Program-made: the position numbers and the translations under genes
Origin: Oscillospiraceae bacterium
GTDB lineage: Bacteria > Bacillota > Clostridia > Oscillospirales > CAG-272
Direction of reading: 5' to 3'
Length of the DNA: 64,000 bases
Assembly: GCA_015063725.1 (NCBI GenBank)
Contig: SVTP01000004.1
Location: 24,911 to 88,910, forward strand
Part shown: positions 31,594 through 42,100 of the stretch, piece by piece
Numbering within the stretch: position 1 is the stretch's first letter
Layout: the number at the start of each line of letters is the position of its first letter
Notes under the pieces: generated by a model
Told to the model about the DNA's origin: nothing
What the model saw: only the letters and a program-made list of their open reading frames with translations
Databases searched by the model: none

Positions 31594-34173
31594 GTGAAGA
31601 AAAAGATCACCATTGGTATTCTTGCGCACGTTGACGCAGGAAAAACAACGCTCTCGGAAGCGATGCTGTACTTGTGCGGCAAAATTCGTTCGATCGGTCG
31701 TGTGGATCACCGCAACACCTATCTTGACACCAACGCCGTAGAACGCGAGCGCGGCATTACTGTTTTTTCCAAGCAGGCGCGTTTTTCCACCCCTGTGTGC
31801 GATTTTATCCTGCTTGACACCCCCGGGCACGTGGATTTTTCTGCCGAAGCCGAGCGCACGCTCACTCTGCTCGACTACGCCATTTTGGTGATCAGTGCCG
31901 CCGACGGTGTGCAAAATCATACACGCACGCTCTGGCAACTGTTGGAATATTACCATGTTCCCACCTTTCTTTTTGTCAACAAAACCGATATTTCCATCAA
32001 GCTTGCAGAGGAGATGGAAGAAGAACTGTCCCGCACGCTTTCCCCTCGCTGCGTGGCATTCTTTGAAGCGCAAAACGATAGTGAGCGAGACGAAAAGCTG
32101 GCGATGGCAGACGAGGAATTTTTGGAAGCCTTTTCGGCAGGCGAAACCATTGCCGACGTGGAAATTGCCGCGGCAGTCGCCGAGCGCAGACTATTCCCCA
32201 CGCTGTTTGGCTCTGCCTTGCGGCTGACTGGCGTGGAGCATCTTTTGCACACGCTTGACCGCTTTACCCTCTCCCCTCTTTACGAAAATGCCGAATTTGG
32301 AGCACGTGTATACAAAATTGCGCGCGACGGCAACACACGCCTGACCTACCTCAAGGTGACGGGTGGGACGCTCCGTGCAAGAGACGAGATCACCTATTTG
32401 AGTGCTGACGGTCAAACAATGCGTGAAAAGGTCAATCAGCTCCGCCTGTATTCGGGAGAAAAATTTGAGCAGGTCGACACCGCCTCGGTGGGGGAGATCT
32501 GCGCCGTGGTCGGACTTTCCGCTACCTATGCCGGTCTCGGTCTTGGATTTGAGCGCGATGCCGGACGCCCTGTATTGGAGCCGGTTCTTTCCTATCGCAT
32601 CCTGCTCCCAAAAGAGTGTGATCCGATGCTGTACTTTCCAAAGCTCAAAGAGTTGGAAGAAGAAGAGCCTTCCCTGCACCTGTATTGGAACAGTGAGCTT
32701 GGGCAAATTGAAGCGCGCCTGATGGGCGAGGTACAAATTGATTTGTTGCGCCGCCTGATCCACGATCGGTTCTCGATTGACTGCGAGCTGGATGCAGGCA
32801 GAATTCTTTACAAGGAGAAGCCTGCCGCACGCGCACTTGGCATTGGGCATTTTGAGCCCCTGCGTCACTATGCCGAGGTGCAGCTTCTAATCGAGCCGCG
32901 CCCCGCAGGATCGGGACTTTCCTTCGACGTGCATTTGCCCCCCAATACGTTGGATTTGAACTGGCAACGCCTGATTCTTTTTAACCTATATGAAAAAGTC
33001 CACCGCGGAACGCTCATCGGTGCCATTCTCACCGATGCCAAGATCACACTTGTTGCCGCACGCGCGCACCTGAAGCACACAGAGGGTGGCGATTTTCGTG
33101 AGGCGACCTTGCGCGCAGTCCGTCAGGGACTGATGCAGTCGGGTTGCGTTCTGCTCGAGCCTTTTTACAAATTCCGCATCGACCTCCCCTCCTCTTTTGT
33201 GGGCAGAGCTATGTCGGATCTGCAAATGCGGTTTGCTTCCTTTGAAGTGGAAAGTGCAACCAATGATAGAACCGTCATTACCGGTCGCGCCCCTGTTGCT
33301 ACGCTACACGACTATCCTCGCGAGCTGATCTCCTACACGCGCGGTGAGGGACATATCGCTTGTACGTCCGACGGATACGAGCCCTGCCACAATCAGAACG
33401 AGGTGGTTGCCGCCGTGGGTTACGATCCCGTTGCCGACCTAGAAAACACACCGCACTCTGTTTTTTGCGAGCACGGTGCAGGCGTTGTCATCCCTTGGAA
33501 CGAGGTGGAAGCCTACAAGCATCTGGATGTCAATCTCTCGCCCGCCGACACCGCCGAGCGCATTCTCCCCACCCCTCGAAAGCTTGCCAACAAGTATCAG
33601 CTCAGCGAAGATGAGGTCGAAGCCCTGATGTTGCGCTCCTTTGGTCCTATCCGCCGCCGTCAGTATGGCGAAAAACGCGTCAATGCTGCCAAGGAAGAGA
33701 CCAAACGCCCCCACAAAAAGCCCCAGCCGCAAAAGCACATGGTGATTGTGGATGGCTACAACGTGATTTGGGCTTGGGACTCCTTGCGTGAGGTTGCCGA
33801 GTTCAGCTTAGAAAAAGCACGAGAGACGTTGATGGACATTTTGAGCAACTACGTCGCTTTTACCAAAACCGAGCTGACACTCGTGTTTGATGCCTATCTT
33901 GTTCCCGATGGGGCAGGATCCGAGATCACACACGATGGCTATCGCGTCGTTTACACCAAGGAAAATCAAACCGCCGATGCCTATATTGAACGCATGATGC
34001 ACGAGCTTGGTCCCAACTATAACATTCGTATGGTTTCGGGAGACAAGCTTTTGCAGTTCTCCGCGGTCCACTCCGGCATCTTGCGTGTTACCGCCGCCGA
34101 GTTTGAAGCCGAGGTCACTGCCGTTGGCGAGGAGATCGCCGACTTTATTCAAAAGCTTGCTCAAAAGCAATAA
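31594..34173 (+). CDS. TetM/EF-G-like translational GTPase fused to a NYN (Rae1/YacP-type) nuclease
   Basis: 859 residues from GTG at 31594, the first start downstream of the promoter with an RBS (AAAGGAAACAGG). The GTPase has AHVDAGKT (11-18), RGIT, DTPGHVDF and NKTD, followed by EF-G-like domains of the ribosomal-protection family. After a basic linker (near 695-715) comes a NYN/PIN-like domain (716-859): MVIVDGYNVIWAW, LVFDAY, ENQTADAYIERMM, MVSGDKL, matching YacP/Rae1, a ribosome-dependent mRNA endonuclease. The acidic residues are kept. The fusion suggests a factor that enters the ribosomal A site and cuts mRNA there. Tetracycline resistance should not be assumed. Confidence 0.9.
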   Translation: MKKKITIGILAHVDAGKTTLSEAMLYLCGKIRSIGRVDHRNTYLDTNAVERERGITVFSKQARFSTPVCDFILLDTPGHVDFSAEAERTLTLLDYAILVISAADGVQNHTRTLWQLLEYYHVPTFLFVNKTDISIKLAEEMEEELSRTLSPRCVAFFEAQNDSERDEKLAMADEEFLEAFSAGETIADVEIAAAVAERRLFPTLFGSALRLTGVEHLLHTLDRFTLSPLYENAEFGARVYKIARDGNTRLTYLKVTGGTLRARDEITYLSADGQTMREKVNQLRLYSGEKFEQVDTASVGEICAVVGLSATYAGLGLGFERDAGRPVLEPVLSYRILLPKECDPMLYFPKLKELEEEEPSLHLYWNSELGQIEARLMGEVQIDLLRRLIHDRFSIDCELDAGRILYKEKPAARALGIGHFEPLRHYAEVQLLIEPRPAGSGLSFDVHLPPNTLDLNWQRLILFNLYEKVHRGTLIGAILTDAKITLVAARAHLKHTEGGDFREATLRAVRQGLMQSGCVLLEPFYKFRIDLPSSFVGRAMSDLQMRFASFEVESATNDRTVITGRAPVATLHDYPRELISYTRGEGHIACTSDGYEPCHNQNEVVAAVGYDPVADLENTPHSVFCEHGAGVVIPWNEVEAYKHLDVNLSPADTAERILPTPRKLANKYQLSEDEVEALMLRSFGPIRRRQYGEKRVNAAKEETKRPHKKPQPQKHMVIVDGYNVIWAWDSLREVAEFSLEKARETLMDILSNYVAFTKTELTLVFDAYLVPDGAGSEITHDGYRVVYTKENQTADAYIERMMHELGPNYNIRMVSGDKLLQFSAVHSGILRVTAAEFEAEVTAVGEEIADFIQKLAQKQ

Positions 34174-34178
34174 AAATC

Positions 34179-34217
34179 GCACCCCGTATGCAAAAACGCA
34201 TACGGGGTGCTTCTTTT
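34179..34217. terminator. Convergent bidirectional terminator
   Basis: GCACCCCGTATGC/GCATACGGGGTGC with loop AAAAAC, then TTCTTTTTT on plus. Confidence 0.92.
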
Positions 34218-35930
34218 TTAGGATTGATCTGTTTGCTCAGGTTCAAAAACAACACTGTACCAGCTTGAGTATTGGTCCCAATTTTCTCCCTTTTCAACGG
34301 CATTCCATTCTTCACATGTACCTTGGTAGAAGATTTCCTTCAGACTGGAAATATCGGCAAACGCACGGGAGCCGATATATTTTACGCTGCGCGGAACAGT
34401 GACATAGGCGACCTTGCCGTAGTCATAAAAGAGCTTATCAATCAAGCCAACGGTGCCCTCTCTTAGAACGACGTGCGATGCCGAGCGGTCACAGCTCACC
34501 GCCCAATTGCCAACGTAGCCAATGTCACCCTCTGTTTGGATCAGCTTGTCGCACCCCTCAAACGCGTTCTCACCAATGCGTCGGACGCTGTCGGGAATGT
34601 TCACCTCCTGCAAGGCACCACAGCCGGAGAACATGTTTTCCCCGATAACAGTGAGTCCCTCGGGCAGGGTGATGCGCTCCAGCGAAGAGCAATTTCCAAA
34701 CACATAGTCGCCCATAACAACAACGCTATCGGGAATGCTCACACTCAAAAGCTTGTTACACTCACGGAATGCACCGTCTCTGATTTGGGTAACACCCGAC
34801 GGAATGATCACGCTTTCCAAACGGTAGCAGTAGGCAAACGTACCAATTTCAATACGCATCAGCCTCTTTGGCAATGTGATGCTTTTGAGCGAGCCGCAAA
34901 AGGAAAATGCATGCTCGCCAATGCTTGTAACAGAGGGTGGAATATGGATTTCCTTGAGCTGTGAGCAATCGTAAAATGCCATCTCCCCAATGCTTCTCAG
35001 GCTATCGGGGAGCGAAACGCTCTCCAAAAGCCAACAATCCTGGAAGGTATAGGGCGCGATGGCTTGGATACCCTCGGACAGGATAACGCGGCGCAAAGCA
35101 TAGCACCCCTCAAAAGCGCGCTTGCCGATTTTAGCGCTTGCGGGGATGGTGATCTCTTTGAGGGAATCACAATCGGAAAACGCCGTGTCGCCAATGACCA
35201 AAAGCCCCTCGGGGAGTGTGATGCTCACAAGTGAGGAGCCTCGGAACGCATACTCGCCAATTTCGGTAACGGTTTCGGGGAGCGTGATGCTATTCAACTG
35301 CTCGCAAGCGTTGAACGCCCCCTTCATAACAGAGGTAACATGATAGCCGCAAAAGTTTTCGGGCACGATAATTTCGTCATCGGTGCAGTTACCGATGCCT
35401 GCCACCGCAAAGGTCTTTCCGTCGGGGTTGATGGCGTATGCCAATCCCAACGAGCCGGTGGCTGGGATGAGCTCCTCATCCAGCTTTGCACCGCAACGGT
35501 TGCAGAACTGACATTTGAGCCCGGGCTCCCTTTGGGTGGGATCGTCGGGGGTGGGGAGCTTGATGGTGGGCTCCTTTTCGATTACCCAAGCGCCTGCAAA
35601 ATGCGGCAGGAGCGCGATGGGTTGCGTTTCCTTTTCGCCGCAAGCGCAAAGACGTGTCTGTTCGCCATACTCGGAGCAGCTGGCTTCCCTTGTGATCCTC
35701 CATTCTCCAAAAACGTGTGTGTGGAATGGCGATCCGCCATTTGGATCTTCCGTTCCTCTTTGCCAGAATACAATACCAAGAGCTGCCGCGACTACAAGGC
35801 AGAAGCACGCAGCAATCGCGCCCCATTTTGCCCACGTACGCAAAGGTGAGCTCCTTTTTTGAGGAGCTGCATCCAGAATCCAAGCGGGATCAATATCGCG
35901 CAAGGCGTCAAAAATATTCTTATCGTTCAT
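34218..35930 (-). CDS. Transmembrane BspA-type LRR protein, putative anti-sigma factor (pair 1)
   Basis: 570 residues from ATG at 35930 (GGAGGGG, eight bases), two bases after the sigma stop. About 1-34 is a cytoplasmic head with IFDALRDIDPAWILDAAP, 36-56 a membrane helix, then a Cys module (CSEYGEQTRLCACGE, CQFCNRCGAKL) and IPATGSLGLAY. From about 170 to 520 run about fifteen 23-residue BspA/TpLRR_5 repeats of the form ITLPEGLxVIGxxAFxxC. Location after an ECF gene and the head motif suggest membrane sequestration of that sigma factor, with the LRR part as sensor or adhesin. No classical zinc-binding anti-sigma motif is seen. Confidence 0.82.
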   Translation of the reverse strand: MNDKNIFDALRDIDPAWILDAAPQKRSSPLRTWAKWGAIAACFCLVVAAALGIVFWQRGTEDPNGGSPFHTHVFGEWRITREASCSEYGEQTRLCACGEKETQPIALLPHFAGAWVIEKEPTIKLPTPDDPTQREPGLKCQFCNRCGAKLDEELIPATGSLGLAYAINPDGKTFAVAGIGNCTDDEIIVPENFCGYHVTSVMKGAFNACEQLNSITLPETVTEIGEYAFRGSSLVSITLPEGLLVIGDTAFSDCDSLKEITIPASAKIGKRAFEGCYALRRVILSEGIQAIAPYTFQDCWLLESVSLPDSLRSIGEMAFYDCSQLKEIHIPPSVTSIGEHAFSFCGSLKSITLPKRLMRIEIGTFAYCYRLESVIIPSGVTQIRDGAFRECNKLLSVSIPDSVVVMGDYVFGNCSSLERITLPEGLTVIGENMFSGCGALQEVNIPDSVRRIGENAFEGCDKLIQTEGDIGYVGNWAVSCDRSASHVVLREGTVGLIDKLFYDYGKVAYVTVPRSVKYIGSRAFADISSLKEIFYQGTCEEWNAVEKGENWDQYSSWYSVVFEPEQTDQS

Positions 35931-35932
35931 TC

Positions 35933-36490
35933 TCAAAGCCCCTCCTTTTCCAAAAACGCTTTCAGCTTTAGGCGCGTGCGCAGCATCAGCATTGCCACAC
36001 TGCTCTCCTTCATGCCAAACTCCTCGGCGATCTCCGCCACGGGGGTAACGTACCAGTAGCGGCGCACAAATATCGTTCTGGTCCTCTCGGGCAAAGCTTT
36101 CAAAAACCGCCCGAGGGCATCGCGCAAAGCGACACTGTATCCGATGTCCTCACCCTCATCGTTTGAGGGGATACACTCGGAAAGCTCGTGCAGAACTGCG
36201 GGCAGCTGACCGCCACCGCGCTTGGCTGCCGTTTTGGTATCATAGCGATCCAGCGCCAAACGGTTGCTGATCTTACCCACGTATCCCTTGAGCGGATCGG
36301 GGCGATTTGGTGGAACGGTGTTCCAGGTTTTGAGATATGTATCGTTTACGATCTCTTCGGCATCCTCGTTGTCAGCCAAGATCTGATAGGCGATATAATG
36401 ACAATATCGCCCGTATTTCTTGTCTGTCTCGATAATTGCACGCTCGGATCGCGCCCAATACAGATCCACGATCTGCTTATCATCTAACAT
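35933..36490 (-). CDS. ECF-type RNA polymerase sigma factor (pair 1)
   Basis: 185 residues from ATG at 36490 (AAAGGAGAG); the longer frame upstream has no RBS. Region 2 includes YCHYIAYQILADNEDAEEIVNDTYLKTW, shown in part, with the usual DAEEIVNDTY core; region 4 includes RTIFVRRYWYVTPVAEIAEEFGM (partial) with a helix-turn-helix. The first 72 residues are almost identical to pair 2, but the linker and region 4 differ. Its stop lies two bases before the LRR gene. Own promoter and leader hairpin at 36507-36616. Confidence 0.9.
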   Translation of the reverse strand: MLDDKQIVDLYWARSERAIIETDKKYGRYCHYIAYQILADNEDAEEIVNDTYLKTWNTVPPNRPDPLKGYVGKISNRLALDRYDTKTAAKRGGGQLPAVLHELSECIPSNDEGEDIGYSVALRDALGRFLKALPERTRTIFVRRYWYVTPVAEIAEEFGMKESSVAMLMLRTRLKLKAFLEKEGL

Positions 36491-36506
36491 TTGTACCTCT
36501 CCTTTT

Positions 36507-36554
36507 GGGCAGAAAATTTCCCTTTCAAAAAAATAGACGGAAAAGATGCTGCCC
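36507..36554 (-). promoter_or_regulatory. Leader hairpin beside the RBS of ECF gene 1
   Basis: GGGCAGCATCTTTTCC and GGGAAATTTTCTGCCC pair in the transcript around a U-rich loop. The hairpin ends just before AAAGGAG, so it could limit ribosome access. The other two sigma genes have an equivalent hairpin of different sequence. Confidence 0.55.
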
Positions 36555-36587
36555 ACATCACACAAAGATCAAAAAATAATTTATTTT

Positions 36588-36616
36588 ATTATAGCACACT
36601 TTTGACCTCTTGCATA
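36588..36616 (-). promoter_or_regulatory. Promoter of ECF pair 1
   Basis: Consensus -10 TATAAT (36588-36593), 17-bp spacer and weak -35 TATGCA (36611-36616). Pairs 2 and 3 have TATACA and TGTACA at the same place. Confidence 0.6.
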
Positions 36617-36619
36617 GAG

Positions 36620-36658
36620 CAAAACGGGCAAACACCACAATTTGGATGGTGTTTGCCC
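36620..36658 (-). terminator. Terminator of LRR gene 2
   Basis: GGGCAAACACC/GGTGTTTGCCC stem followed by GTTTTGC on minus, just ahead of the pair 1 promoter. The pairs are thus separate units. Confidence 0.85.
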
Positions 36659-36690
36659 ACAAAAGGATTTGCTCGTTCTTTGAAAATGCT

Positions 36691-38382
36691 TTAATGCGTA
36701 AAAAGGATTTCGAATTGCTTGGAGCCTTCTGCCCAATCCGCGGCTTTTTCAACAGACTCCCACTCTGTCTCACTACCTGCAAAAAGAATGGTCTCCAAAT
36801 ATCTTGCGGAAGCAAAGGCATACTTGTTGATATACTTCAGGGTGCTCGGGAGTGTAACGCGAATATACTCCCCATGGGTATAAAATGCGGAATCGGCAAT
36901 GCCTACTGTTCCCTCTCGCACTGCAATCTCGTCCAGGTCTTTTTCGGCGGCGATTGCCCAATTTCCAACGTATCCAACACCGTTTTCCACCTGTATCAAA
37001 GCATCGCATCCGTCGAAGGCGCTTCTCCCTACCCAACGAACGCTATCGGGAATATTGATGTTGTTCAGCTTTTCGCAATTCATAAACGCCAGCTCCTCGA
37101 TGACCTCAAGCCCCTCGGGGAAAACCACGCTCTCCAGATTTTGGCAATTGATAAACGCACTGGGACCGATTTCGGTAACGCCCGTTGGAATTTCAATTTT
37201 TGTCAGTGCCAGGCACTGATAGAACGCACCTCTTTCAATCCGCATCACGTTTTGCGGAAGGATGACATTCTCAAGTCGGAAACAATCGCTGAAGGTATAT
37301 TCCTCGATGCGTTGTACCAATGGCGGCAATACGATCTCTGTCAAGGACCGACACTCACTGAATGCTCTTTTTCCAATAGCGGTAACACTTTGGGGAATGA
37401 CGATCTCCTGCAATGACGTGCAATTTTCAAAAGCAAAATCACCAATGCTTTCCAAGCCCTCTGGAAGAGAGATCGTTTTCAAATTCAAGCAGCTTGCAAA
37501 GAGACCGTCCTCAATTTTTTTCAGGCTGTCGGGCAGGATGATGTTTTTCAATTCATAACATCCCTCAAATGCACTTTTTCCAATATTGATTACGCTTTGC
37601 GGAACAGAAATGCTCTCAAGGTTTTGGCAATACCAAAACGCCTTTTCTCCAATTTGCAGCAAGCCCTCGGGCAGTGCAATGCTGACAAGCTCCTGACAAA
37701 AGGCAAATGCCTGATTGCCAATGGAAGTGATGGTATCGGGGAGCGTTACACTTTTGACGGTTTTGCAGTTCATAAATGCGCCGTCACCGATTGTTGTAAC
37801 GTGATAACCGCAAAAGTTTTCGGGCACGATAATTTCCTCATCGGTGCAGTTGCCAATGCCTGCCACCATAAAGGTTTTTCCGTCGGGATTGACGGCATAC
37901 GCCAAGCCGAGCGAGCCCGTGGCAGGAATGAGCTCTTCGCCAAGCTTTGCACCGCAGTGCGAGCAGAACTGACACATTACCCCCGCTTCCCTCTCGCTTG
38001 GATCACTCGGCGTGGGGAGCTTGATGGTAGGCTCCTTTTCGATCACCCACGCACCTGCAAAATGCGGCAGGAGTGCGATGGGTTGTGTCTCACGCTCACC
38101 GCAGGCGCAAAGACGTGTTTCCTCACCATACTCGGAGCAGCTGGCTTCCTTGGTGATCGTCCATTCGCCAAAAACGTGTGTATGGAGCGGCGGTTCACCA
38201 TTGGGATCCTTCGCTTGCCAAAACAAAATGCCGAGGGCTGCCGCCGCAACCAGACAAAGGCACGCCGCAAGTGTACCCCATTTCACCCATGCGCGCGACG
38301 GACTTTTTGCTGTGGGATCTGCATCCAAAATGTATTTGGCATCAATGCCGCGCAAGGCTTCAAATATCTGCTTGCCATTCAT
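36691..38382 (-). CDS. Transmembrane BspA-type LRR protein, putative anti-sigma factor (pair 2)
   Basis: 563 residues from ATG at 38382, overlapping the sigma stop (ATGA) and with AAAGGAGGGG upstream. Head IFEALRGIDAKYILDADP, helix at about 37-55, Cys module CSEYGEETRLCACGE and CQFCSHCGAKL nearly identical to pair 1, then about fifteen LRR units from near 175 to 520 whose sequences differ from pair 1 in order and content. Paralogue of pair 1 with the same inferred role; overlap of start and stop makes equal production with the sigma factor likely. Confidence 0.82.
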   Translation of the reverse strand: MNGKQIFEALRGIDAKYILDADPTAKSPSRAWVKWGTLAACLCLVAAAALGILFWQAKDPNGEPPLHTHVFGEWTITKEASCSEYGEETRLCACGERETQPIALLPHFAGAWVIEKEPTIKLPTPSDPSEREAGVMCQFCSHCGAKLGEELIPATGSLGLAYAVNPDGKTFMVAGIGNCTDEEIIVPENFCGYHVTTIGDGAFMNCKTVKSVTLPDTITSIGNQAFAFCQELVSIALPEGLLQIGEKAFWYCQNLESISVPQSVINIGKSAFEGCYELKNIILPDSLKKIEDGLFASCLNLKTISLPEGLESIGDFAFENCTSLQEIVIPQSVTAIGKRAFSECRSLTEIVLPPLVQRIEEYTFSDCFRLENVILPQNVMRIERGAFYQCLALTKIEIPTGVTEIGPSAFINCQNLESVVFPEGLEVIEELAFMNCEKLNNINIPDSVRWVGRSAFDGCDALIQVENGVGYVGNWAIAAEKDLDEIAVREGTVGIADSAFYTHGEYIRVTLPSTLKYINKYAFASARYLETILFAGSETEWESVEKAADWAEGSKQFEILFTH

Positions 38383-38942
38383 TTTACAAACCCCTCCTTT
38401 CTCAAAAAGTCCCGCAGCTTTTGCCGTGTGCGGAACATCAGCATAGCAACGTTGTTCTCCTTCATGCCGTATTGCTTGGCAATTTCGGAAATAGAGGCGG
38501 CATACCAATAACGGTGCACAAAAATATTTCTGGTGCGCCGAGGCAGGGAGCGCAAAAAGCGGTTCAGCGCATCCTGCAGGGCAACCATCTCGCCAATATC
38601 TGCACTCTCCTCTTCATCTGCAACACACTCATCCAATTCGTGATAGAGCAAAATCAGTTTTCCGCCACCCCGTTTTTCGGTCTTTTTGGCATTGTAACGA
38701 TCCAGTGCCAACTGATTGCTGATCATCCCCACGTATCCCTTAAGCGGATCGGGGCGATTTGGCGGAACGGTGTTCCAGGTTTTGAGATATGTATCGTTTA
38801 CGATCTCCTCGGCGTCCTCGTTGTCAGCCAATATCTGATAGGCGATATAATGGCAGTATCGCCCGTATTTCTTGTCTGTTTCGGTGATCGCCCTCTCGGA
38901 TCGCGCCCAATACAGATCCACGATCTGTTTGTCATCCAACAT
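38379..38942 (-). CDS. ECF-type RNA polymerase sigma factor (pair 2)
   Basis: 187 residues from ATG at 38942 (AAAGGAG). Region 2 is almost the same as pair 1 (MLDDKQIVDLYWARSERAI, then DAEEIVNDTYLKTWNTVPPN). The linker (HELDECVADEEESADI) and region 4 (NIFVHRYWYAASISEIAKQY) differ clearly. The closely matching DNA across region 2 points to recent duplication or gene conversion. Promoter and leader hairpin lie at 38960-39068. Confidence 0.9.
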   Translation of the reverse strand: MLDDKQIVDLYWARSERAITETDKKYGRYCHYIAYQILADNEDAEEIVNDTYLKTWNTVPPNRPDPLKGYVGMISNQLALDRYNAKKTEKRGGGKLILLYHELDECVADEEESADIGEMVALQDALNRFLRSLPRRTRNIFVHRYWYAASISEIAKQYGMKENNVAMLMFRTRQKLRDFLRKEGFVK

Positions 38943-38959
38943 TTTGTACTTCTCCTTTT

Positions 38960-39004
38960 CGGCAGGATTTTTCTCTCATAGTAATAAACGAGAAAAATGC
39001 CGCC
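38960..39004 (-). promoter_or_regulatory. Leader hairpin beside the RBS of ECF gene 2
   Basis: ATTTTTCTC pairs with GAGAAAAAT, extended by GGC/GCC, ending a few bases before AAAAGGAG. Similar in place and A/U-rich core to the hairpins of pairs 1 and 3. Confidence 0.6.
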
Positions 39005-39039
39005 TGCATTACGCAAATAACAAAAATATATTCCCTTTT

Positions 39040-39068
39040 ATTATAGCATATTTTTTGAGTTTTGTATA
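39040..39068 (-). promoter_or_regulatory. Promoter of ECF pair 2
   Basis: TATAAT (39040-39045), 17-bp spacer, weak -35 TATACA (39063-39068), minus strand. Confidence 0.6.
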
Positions 39069-39070
39069 GA

Positions 39071-39103
39071 CAAAACGGCTGTCTCCCAAAAAAGGAGACA
39101 GCC
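39071..39103 (-). terminator. Terminator of LRR gene 3
   Basis: GGCTGTCTCC/GGAGACAGCC stem, loop TTTTTTG, followed by GTTTTG on minus. Confidence 0.85.
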
Positions 39104-39144
39104 GCCGTTGTTTTTCAGAAAGCGAAATGCAAAAACCGTTTTGT

Positions 39145-42100
39145 TTACAGTTGGAAGCTGCCGTCGGTGCAAATGACGGTGCAGCCCTTTATGCCATAGC
39201 TCCAAGCATGTCCCTTTTTGATGGCATCCCATTGCTTTTTGGTGCCGCTGTAATTGATGGTCTTCAAATTTTTGCAATTGGAAAACGCTCTGGCTTCAAT
39301 GGTTTTTACACTTGAGAACATGGTTACGCTTGTTAACGAGCTGCAATCGCTAAAGGCTTCGCCAAGATATACCAAATACTTGGGGAGTGTCAGCGTTGTC
39401 AGGTTGGTGCAACCGACAAACGCGTGGTCCTCAATGCGTGTAATACTGTTCGAGAGCACAAGATTGGTAAAGGCCTGACATTCATAGAACGCATACTCAC
39501 CGATGATGAGAACGTAGCTCGGGATCACGCTTGTATCGCATCCGCGCAAAAGTGTCAGAGTCTTGCGCTCGATCAAGCAGTTGCCCTCACCGATGTAAAC
39601 GGTGTTCGTTTTTGCCACCGTTATGGTTTGAATGCTTGTGCATTGTGCAAATGCATTTTCACCAATGCTTGTAACCCCCTTGGGAATGTGAATGCTTTGC
39701 AGCGAGGAGCAACCGCGGAAAGCCTCTCTCTCAATTGTGGTAAGACTGTCGGGGAGCTTGACGCTCAAAAGCCCGACACAGTTGTAAAAGGCGCGGCTCT
39801 CCACAATGGTAACACCCTCTTCAAGGATGACGCTCGTCAATTCGCTGCATCCCGCAAACGCGTTTGTATCAATGACGGAAACGCTGCCGGGAATGGTGAT
39901 GGATTGCAAGGAGTGGCAGTATTCAAAAGCAAACCATTCAATATACTTCAGCCCTTGGGGCAGGCTAATGTCTGTCAATGCTCGGCAATAGTAAAACGCT
40001 TGGTTCCCTATGCGCTCAAGGCGGCTACCCGCCTCAAAGGTAACAGTCTGCAAAACCGAGCAGTTGCTGAAAGCCTCTTGATCGATATACAAAACCGACT
40101 TGGGAATGGTGATTTCCACAAGATTGTCATGCGAGTAAAACGCCCGCATGCCAATGCCAATCGTGCCCTCGCGTAAAACGACAGAGGTCAGTGACGGATC
40201 AACGGCAACCACCCATCTATCAATATAGGAAATGCCGTTTTCCACTTGGATCAAAGACGCACAATTTGTAAAAGCACTCGCATCTATGCGTTCTATGCTA
40301 TCCGGAATTGTAATACTTGTCAGCTTTTCACAGTTTTTGAACGTATCATTGCTGATAAACGTGAGCCCCTCAGAAAGCACGACACTTTCCAAATTGCTGC
40401 ACCAAATAAAAGCACTTCCGCCAAGATAGGTAACCGTATCCGGCAGAACGATGCGGGTAATGCCCTTGCAGGATTGAAATGCGTGCGTATCGATTTCGCT
40501 GACACCGTATGGAATGGTGATTTCCTGCAAGCTCTTGCAACCGCTAAAGGCATACATACCAATGCTCTTGATGCCGTCGGGCATCTCGACCGTTTTCAAA
40601 TTTTCACATTCTTTAAAAAGAGAAGATGCGATTTTTGTCATTTGACCCGAGAGCACTGCGCTCTCAAGGCTATGACAATTTGCAAACGCTGCACTACCAA
40701 CCTCGAGGACGGTATTCGGTATAACAATATTTTTCAGCGAAACGCAATTGTCATATGCGCCCCCAACGATGCGCAAAAGCCCCTCCTGCAAGGTAACGCT
40801 CTGCAGGGATATGCAGTCGCGGAAGGCATGCTGCCCTATTTCGGTAACGCTTGACGGGATGACGATGGAAGTCAGGGCCGTGCAATTTTGAAATGCCTGC
40901 AAGCCGATGACCTCAAGTCCTTCGGGTAAGGTAACAGAGGTCAAGCTTACCCAATCCTTAAACGCATTGGGGGCGAGCGTATGCGCGTTGGTGAGCGTAA
41001 TCTCGCTCAGCACCGAATCTTCTATGCTGTCAACAAAATAGAGCAGCTGTCCTTCCACGTGCTCATAAAATCCCATAGCCCCAACGTCAGAGAGAGAAGG
41101 CAGTGTGAGCGAGGTCAAGCGCGGACACTCATGCAAAATACACTCACCAATATAGGTAACGTCTTTGGGAATGGTGATCTCAACAAGTTTCTCACAGCCG
41201 TAAAAGGCGTATGCGCCAATGCTTGTAACACTCTCGGGAATGGTGATGCTGACAATATCCTTGCAATTGAGGAATGCGCAGCTGCCAATGCTTGTTGTTC
41301 CCTCGGGAATTTCGACATTGACCAAAAGCTCTCCGTTCAAATAGATCCTTCTTTGGGGTGCATAGTCATAATATTTTGCTTCGGTTCCCGCCTCGATCTG
41401 ACACCATGCGGCAAGATCGGTGATGTAGAAATCCGTTAGTTGATCGCAATTTTCAAACGCTTTGTCGCCAATCATCATTACGCTTGCGGGGATGGCAATG
41501 CTTGTGATGCGCGAGCAGTTTGCAAAGGCATAACTGCCAATGTACTGCAGATTTTGCGAAAGCGTGATCGTTTTTAAGTTGACGCATTCGGCAAATGCTT
41601 CGTCATCGATCATCATAACCGAATCGGGCAGGGTGATGTCGGTCAGCGACGTGCAACCGTAAAACGCACGCATGCCGATGATAGAAAGCGATTGCGAGAA
41701 AACAATGTCTGCAAGATTGGTGCACCCCTCAAATGCGCTGTCTCCAATATAAACGACCGAATCGGGAATGATAATCTCCCTCAGTCCCGTGCAACCGCCA
41801 AAGGAATAGTTGCCAATGGTGAGCAGAGTTTTTGGCAGGGTGACCGACGTGATGTCGGTGTTATTCATAAACGCACCGTCTGCAATATCCGTAACGTGAT
41901 AACCGCAAAAATTTGAGGGAATGATGATATCGGTATCAATACAGTTACCAATGCCAATGACCGTGCAGGTCTTGCCGTCGAGATTGACGGCGTAGGCAAG
42001 ACCAAGCGAGCCGATTGCGGGAATGACCTCTTCGTCAAGCTTGGCTCCGCAGTAGTGGCAGAACTGGCACATCAGTCCCGGCTCTCTTGCCACGGGGTCC

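Noticed and set aside
31594..34173. Tetracycline resistance gene
   Set aside because: Family resemblance to TetM is real, but the NYN fusion, chromosomal context and native composition do not support calling it resistance.
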